A stretch of 64,000 nucleotides of DNA from an uncultured Bacteroidales bacterium (GCA_947176235.1 CAMWPM010000001.1:30780-94779), one strand, 5' to 3'; counted from the stretch's first letter, positions 33,311 through 44,269 are shown. The notes: generated by a model not told the origin, from the sequence alone. Translations and numbers: made by a program.

Positions 33311-33344
33311 AAAGGCGATGCGTCCATCCTACGCATCGCCTTTT
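33311..33344 (+). terminator. Terminator hairpin, copy 1
   Basis: AAAGGCGATGCGT-CCATCCT-ACGCATCGCCTTT(T); identical to copy 2 at 34126-34159. Confidence 0.85.
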
Positions 33345-33450
33345 ATTTGTCACAACTTTCCCTCAAAGATTGGATTATCGCAAAAATTTCGTATATTTAC
33401 GCCAAAATATCAGTTTAGTAATATATTAAACCATCCTTTTATTTTTTGAA

Positions 33451-33744
33451 ATGTGCACATCCAAAGAATGTATTAGTATTCTTAAAAAAAATTTACCCCA
33501 AATTCAATCTGAGTATGGAGTTACAGGAATGTGCCTTTTTGGCTCTGTTGCTCGTGGAGACAATCGCCTTGATAGCGATGTCGATATATTGGTCGATATG
33601 CCTCCTAAGCTATTGCTTATGAGTTCACTTAAAGATTATTTGGAGCAGATTCTCCATTCCTCCGTTGATCTGATTCGTCGCCACGCTCATCTTTCCCCCA
33701 AATTTATTTCACATATCTCTGAAGATGCAATTACAATTCTCTGA
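33451..33744 (+). CDS. MNT-domain nucleotidyltransferase (MntA-like antitoxin)
   Basis: GSVARGDNRLDSDVD = GSX10DXD signature; overlaps the HEPN gene by 20 bp. Confidence 0.9.
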   Translation: MCTSKECISILKKNLPQIQSEYGVTGMCLFGSVARGDNRLDSDVDILVDMPPKLLLMSSLKDYLEQILHSSVDLIRRHAHLSPKFISHISEDAITIL

Positions 33745-34120
33745 CTCTGATAAGAAGAAAGCTCTTCAGACACTTGAATCTATTGAAGAGACAATTTTAC
33801 ATCTGATTGATTGGAATAAAAACATTTGTTCTTCTGATGACTTTTATATCTCTCAGAATGGTATTCAGTTACTTGCTGCCGATTGTACTTTGATCACTGC
33901 TATAGGTGAAGGGATCAATCGGATTAATCGAGTTATTCCTGATTTTCTAATGTTGAATTTTCCGGATATTCCTTGGAAAGCTATAATAGGGATGAGAAAT
34001 CATATTGCTCACGGATATTTCGAAATTGACGCTGATATAGTTTTTGAAGCAGTCAAAAAAGATATACCACCTCTTCTTGAAGCACTTCATTCTGCAATCA
34101 ATAAGCTAAATCACTCATAA
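33725..34120 (+). CDS. HEPN-domain (HepT-like) toxin
   Basis: MRNHIAHGYFEID = RX4HXY signature. Confidence 0.9.
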   Translation: MQLQFSDSDKKKALQTLESIEETILHLIDWNKNICSSDDFYISQNGIQLLAADCTLITAIGEGINRINRVIPDFLMLNFPDIPWKAIIGMRNHIAHGYFEIDADIVFEAVKKDIPPLLEALHSAINKLNHS

Positions 34121-34125
34121 TTGAT

Positions 34126-34159
34126 AAAGGCGATGCGTCCATCCTACGCATCGCCTTTT
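34126..34159 (+). terminator. Terminator hairpin, copy 2
   Basis: 34-bp identical copy of 33311-33344, loop included. Confidence 0.85.
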
Positions 34160-34178
34160 CTCATATAGTAGCGAATCT

Positions 34179-36734
34179 TTATTTCGCCTTCGAATAAGGA
34201 GTCTCTTCTCCGAAAAGACGTCCCTTCTCCCATCCTCCGGCATCAATCACGATTTTCGTGAATATCACGTCAGGATCCTTGGGGTTTAGCTCAAGCGTGT
34301 GATGACCGTTTTCATCTGGTTTACCGACAGCCGTCTTTATTTCGTTGTCAACGACCCTTTCGGCTACCGTAGGATAGAACACCGTATAGATGTTTTCGGG
34401 ATCCTCATTCAGATTACCGTTAAAGTTTACCGTAACAGGAATTTGATTGTCAAGTTTCACGCTGAATCTATGTCCTTCCGGTCTGGCGAATGCAAGCGTC
34501 GAACGAGTGATAACGTGGATAGTGACCGAATCTGTCTGCTCTGGCAATGTGAACTTATAGGTCAGCATAGTTTCTTCTCCGGGGGAAAGATCAGTACGAG
34601 GCGTAACCACTAATCCGCTAAGGGTTCTGCCCGTTCCGTCAATCACTTTCCACTCGCATCCTTCCTTTGTAGAAGCGTTATTGAAGTGTTCAGCCTCGAT
34701 CACTACCGCACCGTTCTTGTATTCCGATACGAATCCCCCGTTCTGTCCATCTTTGATTCTAACCACCTCTGGCATAATGTCTGCAGGAAAATTGTCATTC
34801 CATATTTTGTATCCGATATGCTTTTGGCGCATCATCCCGTTCCACTTTCCTTCCGCAGTCTCGGTATTGTATCTTTCTTCAAGTCTCCGGTCTTTTTGAA
34901 ATGCTTTTTCTGCCCTGTCGGCCCAATCATTTGCGCGTGTATCTCCACGTTCGGCAAGGAGTCGGTTCATTGCCACCGCATAGTACAGGTCATAGACGTT
35001 TGCCATAGCTTGTACGGGGAAAAGCACCAGCTCATCATAAGATGCTTTTTGGGCTTCCGGGAGTTGGATATATATGTCAAGGGCGTCAGCTTCAAGTCTC
35101 TTGAAATCATCGGCAGCCCGTTGCCAATCCCCGGATTCAACATTATAGGTGTTTGCATCAAGAAGTTCTGCTGTTGACCGCCCTGCGAGTCTGCCGTAAC
35201 GGTCGATTATTTCAGCAATTTCCTCGGCATGCTTCTCTCCGAATTGCTGAGCGGCGAATGCCCGTGTATGATTTATTATCGTCGAAGCGTCATATTTTTT
35301 CGGATTCCACGCAAGGTCCATAAAGAGCGTGATTGGATACTCCATCGGCTTGAGATCGCCCACATTAAGTATCCACAGTTTATCCACTCCGTACTCTGCC
35401 GTCATCGTTAGCTGTTCTGCCATGTGGGCTGATGGCGTCACATTAAGCCATTTGGTATTTCTTGGGGCTCCGACGTAGTCCACGTGATAGTACATACCCC
35501 AGCCTCCGGGATGATTTCGCTCTTCCTCCGTTACAGGCAGACGCCTCACGTTTCCCCAGTTGTCATCACAAAGAAGATATATCACGTCGTCAGGAGCTCT
35601 CAGACCCTTGTCATAATAATCAAGCACTTCCTTATAGAGAGCCCACACTTGTGGCGTTTCCTTCGCCGGTTTGCCGGTTTCCTTTGCAATGATCTTCCGC
35701 TGATTTTTTATGATGCGTTCAAGTAGTTTCACGTCTGCATCCTCGCTCATCGCTTCATCCCCGTCTCCGCGCATTCCTATTGTGATCACGTCTTCTGTAT
35801 TACGGGCGCGCCTCATTCCATCTATGAAGAACTTGTCGATCGTCTTTTGATTTGTCGAATAGTTCCATGCGCCGTTCTCAGCTCTGTGACGCGCCCATTC
35901 CTGATGGTTGCGTGCCATCGGCTCATGATGTGATGTGCCGATTATCAGTCCGATGGAATCTGCGGTTGCTGAGTTTTTTTCATCGTCGGCATAGAATGCC
36001 CAACTCCACATAGCCGGCCATAGGAAGTTTCCGCGCAATCTCATTATCAGTTCTCCAACTCGTTTGTAGAAACGGTGGTCGCCGTATTTTGTCCCGTAAG
36101 TATTCTCCACCCAGCCTGTAAGGCATGGTGCTTCGTCATTTAGAAATAATCCTCTGTATTTGACTGCAGGTTCTCCAGCGCTGTAAGTCCCTCTTTTAAT
36201 CGAAAGGTTGGTCTGTGGCTCGATCGCTACGTCTGCCCAGTCCCACCATGGCGACACTCCTATCTGTTCCGATAACTCATAGCATCCGTAAGCAGCTCCC
36301 CTACGGTCACTGCCCACTATCACAAGTGCTTCTTCCACACCATCCCAAGGATTTTTCAAAGTAGTCATCACATATTGTTCGCGATGCCCATGTATTGAAT
36401 CCACATTCATCAAGCCGCGGGTCTTGAGATCTTTCACGAAATCCGATTCGGTAGTTCCTACAGCGATAACAGGTCCTTGCGCCGGGATAACTCCAAGAAT
36501 TTCAGCCTCTTCACCCCCGACTCGTCTAAAATCCCCCGCAAGGTTCCCCACTGCGATTTTTACGGCTGAATTAGCCTTAGGATCAACAAAAATTGGTGTT
36601 GCCTTTCCGTTAGCCAACAGTGGAAATCTGTCATTGGCAAGTCTTGTTTCCGTTATTCCCTTATGATCTTTTGCAAAGACGGGGATTGATAATGTCACTG
36701 TTGCCAGTAAAGTAAGTAAGGTACTTTTATGCAT
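34179..36734 (-). CDS. Glycosyl hydrolase 115 family protein (putative xylan alpha-glucuronidase)
   Basis: 851 aa with signal peptide; YRGLFLNDEAPCLTGWVENTYG; YYHVDYVGAPRNTKWLNV; LWILNVGDLKPMEYPI. Confidence 0.85.
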   Translation of the reverse strand: MHKSTLLTLLATVTLSIPVFAKDHKGITETRLANDRFPLLANGKATPIFVDPKANSAVKIAVGNLAGDFRRVGGEEAEILGVIPAQGPVIAVGTTESDFVKDLKTRGLMNVDSIHGHREQYVMTTLKNPWDGVEEALVIVGSDRRGAAYGCYELSEQIGVSPWWDWADVAIEPQTNLSIKRGTYSAGEPAVKYRGLFLNDEAPCLTGWVENTYGTKYGDHRFYKRVGELIMRLRGNFLWPAMWSWAFYADDEKNSATADSIGLIIGTSHHEPMARNHQEWARHRAENGAWNYSTNQKTIDKFFIDGMRRARNTEDVITIGMRGDGDEAMSEDADVKLLERIIKNQRKIIAKETGKPAKETPQVWALYKEVLDYYDKGLRAPDDVIYLLCDDNWGNVRRLPVTEEERNHPGGWGMYYHVDYVGAPRNTKWLNVTPSAHMAEQLTMTAEYGVDKLWILNVGDLKPMEYPITLFMDLAWNPKKYDASTIINHTRAFAAQQFGEKHAEEIAEIIDRYGRLAGRSTAELLDANTYNVESGDWQRAADDFKRLEADALDIYIQLPEAQKASYDELVLFPVQAMANVYDLYYAVAMNRLLAERGDTRANDWADRAEKAFQKDRRLEERYNTETAEGKWNGMMRQKHIGYKIWNDNFPADIMPEVVRIKDGQNGGFVSEYKNGAVVIEAEHFNNASTKEGCEWKVIDGTGRTLSGLVVTPRTDLSPGEETMLTYKFTLPEQTDSVTIHVITRSTLAFARPEGHRFSVKLDNQIPVTVNFNGNLNEDPENIYTVFYPTVAERVVDNEIKTAVGKPDENGHHTLELNPKDPDVIFTKIVIDAGGWEKGRLFGEETPYSKAK

Positions 36735-36776
36735 GATGGTATTAGGTGTAAATCGTTTAATTTCTTTAATCTCGGA

Positions 36777-37718
36777 CTATCGCTCGGCTCTCATCGGGTT
36801 GTTGAGGAAATCTTCGTATGCAAGTTTCACTCCTTCCTCAAGTTCTACACTGTATTTCCAACCAAGGCTGGTTGCCTTATCCACATTCAGGAGTTTGCGG
36901 GGGGTACCGTTGGGCTTCGTGGTGTCCCATTCGATCTCACCCTCGAACCCTGTCACTTTTTTTACAGTCTCAGCAAGCTCCTTTATCGAAAGTTCCTTAC
37001 CTGTCCCGGCATTCACAGTTTCTTCTCCTGAATAGGTGTTCATCAGGTACACACAGAGGTTTGCGAGATCATCTACATAAAGAAATTCTCTCAATGGACT
37101 TCCGTCACCCCAACAAGTCACCTTTTTGTCTCCCGCGATCTTTGCTTCGTGAAATCTTCTGATCATGGCAGGTAGCACGTGAGAGTGGAGAGGATGGTAG
37201 TTATCGTTAGGACCGTACAGATTAGTCGGCATAACGGAGATGAAGTCTGCTCCGTATTGACGTCTGAGATATTCGCAGTATTTTAGTCCGGATATCTTTG
37301 CAAGCGCGTAAGCCTCGTTAGTCGACTCAAGCGACGATGTTAGCAGGCACGATTCCGGCATCGGCTGAGGAGCCAGTCTGGGATAAATGCACGATGACCC
37401 AAGGAACTGGAGCTTCTTGACTCCCGATTTCCATGCTGCGTTTATCACATTCATCTCAAGCATCATATTCTCCCACATGAAGTCTGCCGGATGGCGTCGG
37501 TTAGCTTCAATTCCGCCTACCTTTGCTGCCGCTAAAAACACGTATTCCGGTCTCTCTTCATCAAAGAATTCTCTCACGGATCTCTGATCCGTCAGGTCGA
37601 GTTCGCTATGAGTGCGAGTAATTATATTGTTGTATCCTTGTCGATTAAGTTCTCTTACTATTGCCGAACCGACCATTCCGCGATGACCGGCAACGTATAT
37701 TTTTCCTTCTTTTTCCAT
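36777..37718 (-). CDS. fcl: GDP-L-fucose synthase
   Basis: [36 protein letters not shown]-type; [28 protein letters not shown]. Confidence 0.95.
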   Translation of the reverse strand: MEKEGKIYVAGHRGMVGSAIVRELNRQGYNNIITRTHSELDLTDQRSVREFFDEERPEYVFLAAAKVGGIEANRRHPADFMWENMMLEMNVINAAWKSGVKKLQFLGSSCIYPRLAPQPMPESCLLTSSLESTNEAYALAKISGLKYCEYLRRQYGADFISVMPTNLYGPNDNYHPLHSHVLPAMIRRFHEAKIAGDKKVTCWGDGSPLREFLYVDDLANLCVYLMNTYSGEETVNAGTGKELSIKELAETVKKVTGFEGEIEWDTTKPNGTPRKLLNVDKATSLGWKYSVELEEGVKLAYEDFLNNPMRAER

Positions 37719-37728
37719 TCTTTGATCA

Positions 37729-38817
37729 TTATTTGACTATACCCTTTTCAAGATACTCTTCCAGGTTGCATCTCACTGATTCCCCCGCACGCTCTGCCGC
37801 AACCTTTGCCATATCCGAGTCAACCATCAGTTTCACGAGTTCTTCAAAGGAAGTCTTATTCGGATTCCAGCCCAGAAGTGCACGCGCTTTGGTCGGATCT
37901 CCCCAGAGATTTACCACGTCGGTCGGTCTGTAGAAATCCGGTGACACTTCCACTACCACCTTCCCTGTCGCTGTGTCAATTCCTTTCTCATTTGCACCCT
38001 CACCTTCCCATTTCAGGTTGATGCCTACGTACTTGAATGCGAGTGTAGCAAATTCTCGAACGGAATGTTGCACTCCCGTTGCTATCACGAAGTCCTCTGG
38101 TTGAGGCTGTTGAAGTATCAGCCACATGCACTCCACGTAATCCTTGGCATAACCCCAGTCGCGCAACGATGAAAGATTTCCAAGATAAAGTTTTTCTTGC
38201 TTTCCCTGAGCTATTCTTGCGGCTGCAAGCGTTATCTTTCTTGTGACGAAAGTTTCGCCCCTTCGCTCGCTCTCATGGTTGAAGAGTATCCCCGAGCAGC
38301 AATACATCCCGTAAGCTTCTCTGTACTCTTTGACGATCCAGTAACCGTAGAGTTTGGCAACTGCGTAGGGAGAATAGGGATGAAATGGCGTATTTTCGTT
38401 TTGCGGTACCTCTTCCACTTTCCCGTAGAGTTCGCTGGTCGAAGCCTGATATATGCGGCATGTATCGGCAAGACCGGTCTGCCTTACGCCTTCAAGTATT
38501 CTTAGCACGCCTGTGGCATCAACGTTAGCGGTATATTCAGGTGTGTCAAAGGATACTTGCACATGACTCTGCGCCGCCAGGTTATAGATTTCGTCCGGTC
38601 TTACTGTATTTAGGACTTTTATGATGGACATTGTGTCACCCATATCTGCATAATGTAGATGAAACTGTGGTTGTCCTTCAAGGTGAGCGATCCGTTCACG
38701 GTAGTCAACCGATGAGCGTCTTATCGTGCCATGCACTTCGTATCCCTTCTCTATTAGAAATTCAGCCAGATATGATCCGTCTTGTCCCGTTACACCGGTT
38801 ATAAGTGCTTTTTTCAT
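37729..38817 (-). CDS. gmd: GDP-mannose 4,6-dehydratase
   Basis: [72 protein letters not shown]. Confidence 0.97.
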   Translation of the reverse strand: MKKALITGVTGQDGSYLAEFLIEKGYEVHGTIRRSSVDYRERIAHLEGQPQFHLHYADMGDTMSIIKVLNTVRPDEIYNLAAQSHVQVSFDTPEYTANVDATGVLRILEGVRQTGLADTCRIYQASTSELYGKVEEVPQNENTPFHPYSPYAVAKLYGYWIVKEYREAYGMYCCSGILFNHESERRGETFVTRKITLAAARIAQGKQEKLYLGNLSSLRDWGYAKDYVECMWLILQQPQPEDFVIATGVQHSVREFATLAFKYVGINLKWEGEGANEKGIDTATGKVVVEVSPDFYRPTDVVNLWGDPTKARALLGWNPNKTSFEELVKLMVDSDMAKVAAERAGESVRCNLEEYLEKGIVK

Positions 38818-38894
38818 GATTTCTTATGATTTAGTTTTTTACAAAGATAAAAATTTTCCATTTAACTCACCGACTTTTTTGTTAATTTTGTATT

Positions 38895-39896
38895 ATGATT
38901 TCTAATCAATACTCGCCTGCTGATTTTGAATTGACCTCTCGGGATGTTGTTGGTCGTTTCGCGCCCTCTCCCACCGGACGCATGCACCTCGGCAACCTGC
39001 TGACGGCTCTTGTCTCATGGCTCTCTGTGCGTAGCCGTGCTGGGCGCTATATCCTCCGAATTGAGGATCTTGACCCTCAGCGTTCCCGTATTGAATATGC
39101 TCGGTTGATTGAGGAAGATCTGCATTGGCTTGGATTAGATTGGGATGAAGGTGGAGTGGAGAATATAGGTGAACATGGACCATATTTACAAAGTCAGCGT
39201 TCCGGGTTTTATCTTGATGCTCTTCATCGTCTTAGCGATCTGGGACTGACATATCCTTGTACCTGTACTCGCGCTGACATTCTTGCCACTCAGGCGCCCC
39301 ACCGCACGGATTCCTCCGTCATTTATGCCGGCACTTGTCGGCCATCTGTAATGCCGCGCCCTCTTGGCTCTCCTTTCCCTGCCCCACTGCGTCCTCATTC
39401 CATTCGGCTTTGGATCCCGGATCATACGGTGATTGATTTCACCGATCGTGTCTACGGAGATCAGTCTGTCCCGCTGGATTCCGAATGTGGCGATTTCGTA
39501 CTTCGTCGTGCTGATCTTGCCTGGGCGTACCAGCTTGCCGTTGTCGTGGATGATGCTCTTATGGGTATAACCGAAGTAGTCAGGGGAAACGACCTGCTCT
39601 CTTCTTCAGCACGCCAGATCTATCTTTATCGTCTGCTTGGATATCCGGTACCTGAATTTGCTCATCTCCCTCTTGTCAGCAACCCTGCCGGACAGCGTCT
39701 GTCAAAACGTGACTTATCGCTTGCCATGGATTATATGCGCGATCGTTTTTCTCCCCAACAGATTATTGGTTGGCTTGCACATATTGCCGGGCTAATACCA
39801 TCTCCCGAACCTTGCACTCCCCGCGATTTGATTCCCGTATTCAGTTGGCACTCCATCCCGTCCGCGCAGGCTGTTACTGTCTCCCCGTTATCTTGA
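38895..39896 (+). CDS. gluQ: Glutamyl-Q tRNA(Asp) synthetase-like protein
   Basis: GRFAPSPTGRMHLGNLLTAL; CTC...YAGTC Zn motif; GQRLSKRDLS; lacks the anticodon-binding domain of GltX. Confidence 0.85.
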   Translation: MISNQYSPADFELTSRDVVGRFAPSPTGRMHLGNLLTALVSWLSVRSRAGRYILRIEDLDPQRSRIEYARLIEEDLHWLGLDWDEGGVENIGEHGPYLQSQRSGFYLDALHRLSDLGLTYPCTCTRADILATQAPHRTDSSVIYAGTCRPSVMPRPLGSPFPAPLRPHSIRLWIPDHTVIDFTDRVYGDQSVPLDSECGDFVLRRADLAWAYQLAVVVDDALMGITEVVRGNDLLSSSARQIYLYRLLGYPVPEFAHLPLVSNPAGQRLSKRDLSLAMDYMRDRFSPQQIIGWLAHIAGLIPSPEPCTPRDLIPVFSWHSIPSAQAVTVSPLS

Positions 39897-39998
39897 CTCC
39901 TCATGTCCTGCACAATAGTTCAATTTGTTGTTCTTTCCTGGTGTCATTCAAAATTACAACATGACATGAGCAAAATCATTGCACGTCCACGTTAAATA

Positions 39999-41906
39999 TT
40001 ATTTTTGGCGGAATTCATCCAGTACCGCATCCACTCCGGCAAGTATCTCCATCTTGTTTCCCTTAACTTTTGCAATTTTCGTCACAAGCGAAACATATCG
40101 GATTTTCTTGCTCCCGTAGTTGAACGTAAATCTCACCAGAGCGCCTTTACAATCCACCAGATAGTCATCATGTCCGTTGGAATGACTCTTCCCGACAATC
40201 GACATCGTCTCTCTGCCTGTAATATGCTTTAGCAGTGAATCCATAAGCTGGAACTGCTGACAATCCGAACGGCTCAACTCCCGTTCCTCTCTGTCTCCCA
40301 CCAGCTTTATCGGCTCCACAAATTCCGGCGTCGCGACAAACATATCTGTCAAAAAGTTATACTCCGGTTCATACGCATGGAATAATTTCCCGCTCGCACG
40401 AGTTATTACCGTGTATGCCCAGCGGAACATATCTCTGGTCGCCTTCCCCGCACGCCACTCCATATCCGCCACCACGGTTTCCCACTCCCCGCCCTGAGCC
40501 TTATGGCAAGTGATGGCATAACCGTATTTGCACACCAGCGCATTGAAATACTTATCCTTAAGAAGCGTTTTCGTAAATTCCTTTGTTTTCGGTTTCAGAT
40601 TAGGATTTCTTTTCCTGAAATCCAGGAAAAGGGCTGAGGCAAGATCTTTGGTAATCTGCGGGTTATCGTCATCAAGGAAATTGTCGAGAAGTAGATACGA
40701 CCGGTTTTGAGTCCTCCCGTCTCCCCCCGCCGGTATTCCCACAGTCACATTCCGGAATTTCAGTGTCACGTTGATGTAGTTTGATTCTTTAATTTCTTCG
40801 TATGATATTTTTATCCCTTTACTCTTACTGTCATGACCTTTATTTTTCGATTTAGGCACACTCACCACTCTCGTCTCCACATTCTCATCCCCCTCGCATC
40901 CCTCAACTTTCACAATAGTCCCGTTATACACCTCTCCCCCCGCCGAAAAGTTGTTTCTCGACACGATAAGGTAATCCCCTTTCACGAGTCTCGGGGCATT
41001 CTCCCCCCACAATCTCCCCCTCACCTCCTGATTGTACGCGTTTGCCTTGGCATTGGTATGGGAGATAATTATTGCATTGGCAATCCCGAGCGAATTCGCC
41101 TCGTTCATGTAAGTATTCACTATGTTATCAGTTTTCTTCACATCTTCCCCGTCTTTCAGTTTGAACTGATGGAACATCGAATTATCGAGGTCAAAGCGGA
41201 TTCGGGTAGCGTTCACGAGTATTGTGCTCTCGGCAGCTTGCCTGATCACCTCCGTCAGCGTCACCTCCTTACATTTTTGTCCGTATGTGTTTTCAAGATA
41301 CTTCACGTCAAGAGCCGGAGAATTTTCCATACCAACAGGAGGAAGCTGTGCAGTATCGCCTACAAAGACCACCTTTTGCCCCGTGATGCTGTTCATGAGG
41401 TCATTGAGCAGGTATCCCGTACCGAATTTGAACACCTCATTATCCGAGTAAGTATTTGAGATCATGGATGCTTCATCCACAAAGTTCACTTTTCTCGGGA
41501 AAATTCCTCCTGCCCCCCTCAGTCCAAAAAGTAATTTGATCCCAACTGGATCAGCATTTTCCCTCCCTGCTTTTCTTCGTCTCTTTGGTGCTTCTGTCGC
41601 AAATTCCTCCCCCTCCAGCCCATAGATTGTTGAGTGTATAGTTCTCGCCTCCCGACCCGTTTTACTCGATAAAATCATAGCTGCTCTCCCGGTTGGTGCC
41701 ATCAATGAAATGTGGCTTTCTGCGCCACGATTAGCGAGTGTCATATCCACCATAAGCTTGAGAAGTGTGGTTTTTCCCGTTCCCGCAGCTCCATTAAGCA
41801 CAAATATCTGCTCATTTTCATTATCAAGAAATCGTTCAAACTCATCCAGAGCCGCCTTCTGCGACGCCGTAAGTGAAAATTGGCTGTCTGTAGATCCGTC
41901 TGTCAT
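39999..41906 (-). CDS. RecD-like ATP-dependent DNA helicase
   Basis: LNGAAGTGKTTLLKLMVD Walker A; FVDEASMISN; FVGDTAQLPPVG; GYAITCHKAQGGEWETVVAD. Confidence 0.88.
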   Translation of the reverse strand: MTDGSTDSQFSLTASQKAALDEFERFLDNENEQIFVLNGAAGTGKTTLLKLMVDMTLANRGAESHISLMAPTGRAAMILSSKTGREARTIHSTIYGLEGEEFATEAPKRRRKAGRENADPVGIKLLFGLRGAGGIFPRKVNFVDEASMISNTYSDNEVFKFGTGYLLNDLMNSITGQKVVFVGDTAQLPPVGMENSPALDVKYLENTYGQKCKEVTLTEVIRQAAESTILVNATRIRFDLDNSMFHQFKLKDGEDVKKTDNIVNTYMNEANSLGIANAIIISHTNAKANAYNQEVRGRLWGENAPRLVKGDYLIVSRNNFSAGGEVYNGTIVKVEGCEGDENVETRVVSVPKSKNKGHDSKSKGIKISYEEIKESNYINVTLKFRNVTVGIPAGGDGRTQNRSYLLLDNFLDDDNPQITKDLASALFLDFRKRNPNLKPKTKEFTKTLLKDKYFNALVCKYGYAITCHKAQGGEWETVVADMEWRAGKATRDMFRWAYTVITRASGKLFHAYEPEYNFLTDMFVATPEFVEPIKLVGDREERELSRSDCQQFQLMDSLLKHITGRETMSIVGKSHSNGHDDYLVDCKGALVRFTFNYGSKKIRYVSLVTKIAKVKGNKMEILAGVDAVLDEFRQK

Positions 41907-42006
41907 TATTGTTTATTCTGGTATGATCTCAATGTTGAACGATTGAAGTTATTGACAAATATAGAGAAAATTTCCCTTTTATCATCAATATCTTAGAATA
42001 AAAAAA

Positions 42007-42055
42007 GATAACGGCTGTCAACACAGTCGTTATCTCTACTGTATCGACAGCCGTT
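42007..42055 (-). terminator. Terminator with alternative pairings downstream of the methylmalonyl-CoA mutase genes
   Basis: On - strand GATAACGACTGT/ACAGCCGTTATC then TTTTTTT; 42010-42019 can also pair perfectly (10 bp) with 42046-42055. Confidence 0.8.
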
Positions 42056-42071
42056 CTTAATTGACTGCTTT

Positions 42072-42114
42072 ATCAGCGTGGTATTATACTATTTCTATAC
42101 GGTTCCACGCTGAT
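42072..42114. repeat. Hairpin ATCAGCGTGG...CCACGCTGAT
   Basis: Perfect 10-bp inverted repeat just after the mutB stop. Confidence 0.7.
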
Positions 42115-42123
42115 TTGCAATTT

Positions 42124-44259
42124 TTATTCCTGATTAAGGATTTCAAGCATCTTGATGGCTGACTCGGGAATACGGGTACCGGGGCCAAAGATGGCGGCTA
42201 CGCCTGCCTTATAGAGGAAGTCATAGTCCTGAGCGGGAATCACACCGCCGGCAGTAACCAGGATATCCTCGCGTCCGAGCTTCTTAAGCTCTTCTATCAC
42301 CTGAGGGATAAGGGTCTTGTGACCTGCTGCAAGCGAAGAAACGCCGAGAATATGCACGTCGTTCTCCACTGCCTGACGGGCTGCTTCTGCAGGTGTCTGG
42401 AACAGCGGACCCATGTCTACGTCAAAGCCGCAGTCAGCATAGCCCGTGGCTACTACCTTGGCACCGCGGTCGTGACCGTCCTGGCCCATTTTGGCAATCA
42501 TGATACGGGGCTGACGGCCCTCCTTCTTCGCAAATTCCTCTGTCATCTTCTGTGCCTTGAGGAAGTCCGGATCCTGCTTGGTTTCGTTCGAGTACACGCC
42601 TGAAATTGTTCTGATTACTGCTTTATATCGTCCTACTACGTCCTCACATGCGTCGGATATTTCACCGAGAGTTGCGCGCAGACCGGCAGCCTTCACTGCA
42701 AGCTCAAGAAGATTGCCCTTCTTCGTGCGCACGCATTCGGTGATTGCTTCCAGAGCCTCCTTCACAGCCTTCTCGTCGCGTTTTGCTTTCACGGCGTTAA
42801 GATGTTCAATCTGCTCCTTACGCACCTCAGTGTTGTCGATCTCAAGGATATCGATGGGATCTTCATGATCCAGACGATACTTATTGATACCGACAATTGT
42901 CTGACGTCCGGAATCGATGCGAGCCTGAGTGCGGGCGGCTGCCTCTTCGATACGCATCTTCGGCAGACCGGTCTCGATTGCCTTAGCCATGCCACCGAGT
43001 TTTTCGATTTCCTGGATATGTTCCCACGCACGGTGTGCGATTTCGTTAGTCAGCGACTCAACGTAGTATGAGCCTGCCCAGGGATCGATCTCCTTTGTGA
43101 TGTAGGTCTCTTCCTGAATGTAGATCTGTGTGTTACGTGCGATACGTGCCGAGAAATCAGTCGGAAGAGCGATAGCCTCGTCAAGCGCGTTGGTGTGAAG
43201 CGACTGAGTGTGACCGAGAGCGGCACCCATAGCTTCGATACACGTACGGCCAACGTTGTTGAAGGGATCCTGTTCCGTCAGTGACCAGCCGGATGTCTGG
43301 GAGTGGGTGCGGAGTGCGAGGGATTTCGGATTCTTCGGATTGAACTGCTTTACGATCTTTGCCCAAAGCATGCGGGCGGCACGCATTTTTGCGATCTCCA
43401 TGAAGAAGTTCATGCCGATAGCCCAGAAGAAAGACAGACGCGGAGCAAATGCGTCGATATCCATTCCTGCGTTCACGCCGGCACGAAGATACTCCAGACC
43501 GTCGGCAAGCGTATAAGCGAGCTCGATATCGCAGGTTGCACCTGCCTCCTGCATGTGGTAGCCGGAAATGGAAATGGAGTTGAACTTAGGCATGTTCTTC
43601 GAAGTGTACTCGAAGATGTCGGCGATTATTCGCATTGAGAACTCAGGGGGATAGATATAGGTATTGCGCACCATGAACTCCTTGAGAATATCGTTCTGAA
43701 TAGTTCCGGCCATTTCCTCAAGCTTCGCGCCCTGCTCAAGGCCGGCGTTGATGTAGAATGCGAGTACAGGGAGCACTGCGCCGTTCATTGTCATCGACAC
43801 CGACATCTTGTTCAGAGGTATGCCGTCAAAGAGCACCTTCATGTCGTCGAGGGAGCAGATTGACACACCTGCTTTACCCACGTCACCTACTACGCGCTCA
43901 TGATCAGCGTCATAGCCACGATGTGTTGCAAGGTCAAATGCTACGGACAGACCCTTCTGACCCGACGCGAGATTACGACGGTAGAATGCATTTGACTCAG
44001 CGGCGGTGGAGAATCCGGCATACTGACGGATGGTCCAGGGACGCATAGCGTACATGCCGCTGTACGGACCGCGGAGGAAGGGGGGAAGACCTGCCACATA
44101 GTTGAGGTGTTCCATGCCCTCAAGGTCTTCTTTAGTATAGACGGGCTTAACGGGAATCAGTTCGGGGGTCAGCCAGTCCTCGCCGCTGATCACGGGAGCT
44201 TTCGCGTGATCACACTTTGTTGCGGCGGTGATATCAATGGTTTTAAAATCGGGTTTCAT
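42124..44259 (-). CDS. mutB: Methylmalonyl-CoA mutase large subunit
   Basis: [56 protein letters not shown]12-binding domain. Confidence 0.96.
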   Translation of the reverse strand: MKPDFKTIDITAATKCDHAKAPVISGEDWLTPELIPVKPVYTKEDLEGMEHLNYVAGLPPFLRGPYSGMYAMRPWTIRQYAGFSTAAESNAFYRRNLASGQKGLSVAFDLATHRGYDADHERVVGDVGKAGVSICSLDDMKVLFDGIPLNKMSVSMTMNGAVLPVLAFYINAGLEQGAKLEEMAGTIQNDILKEFMVRNTYIYPPEFSMRIIADIFEYTSKNMPKFNSISISGYHMQEAGATCDIELAYTLADGLEYLRAGVNAGMDIDAFAPRLSFFWAIGMNFFMEIAKMRAARMLWAKIVKQFNPKNPKSLALRTHSQTSGWSLTEQDPFNNVGRTCIEAMGAALGHTQSLHTNALDEAIALPTDFSARIARNTQIYIQEETYITKEIDPWAGSYYVESLTNEIAHRAWEHIQEIEKLGGMAKAIETGLPKMRIEEAAARTQARIDSGRQTIVGINKYRLDHEDPIDILEIDNTEVRKEQIEHLNAVKAKRDEKAVKEALEAITECVRTKKGNLLELAVKAAGLRATLGEISDACEDVVGRYKAVIRTISGVYSNETKQDPDFLKAQKMTEEFAKKEGRQPRIMIAKMGQDGHDRGAKVVATGYADCGFDVDMGPLFQTPAEAARQAVENDVHILGVSSLAAGHKTLIPQVIEELKKLGREDILVTAGGVIPAQDYDFLYKAGVAAIFGPGTRIPESAIKMLEILNQE

Positions 44260-44269
44260 TGCTGGATTA

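Noticed and set aside
38883-38894. Leaderless promoter for gluQ (TAATTTTG 5 bp before the ATG)
   Set aside because: The -7-like element is present but no convincing TTG lies at the expected distance
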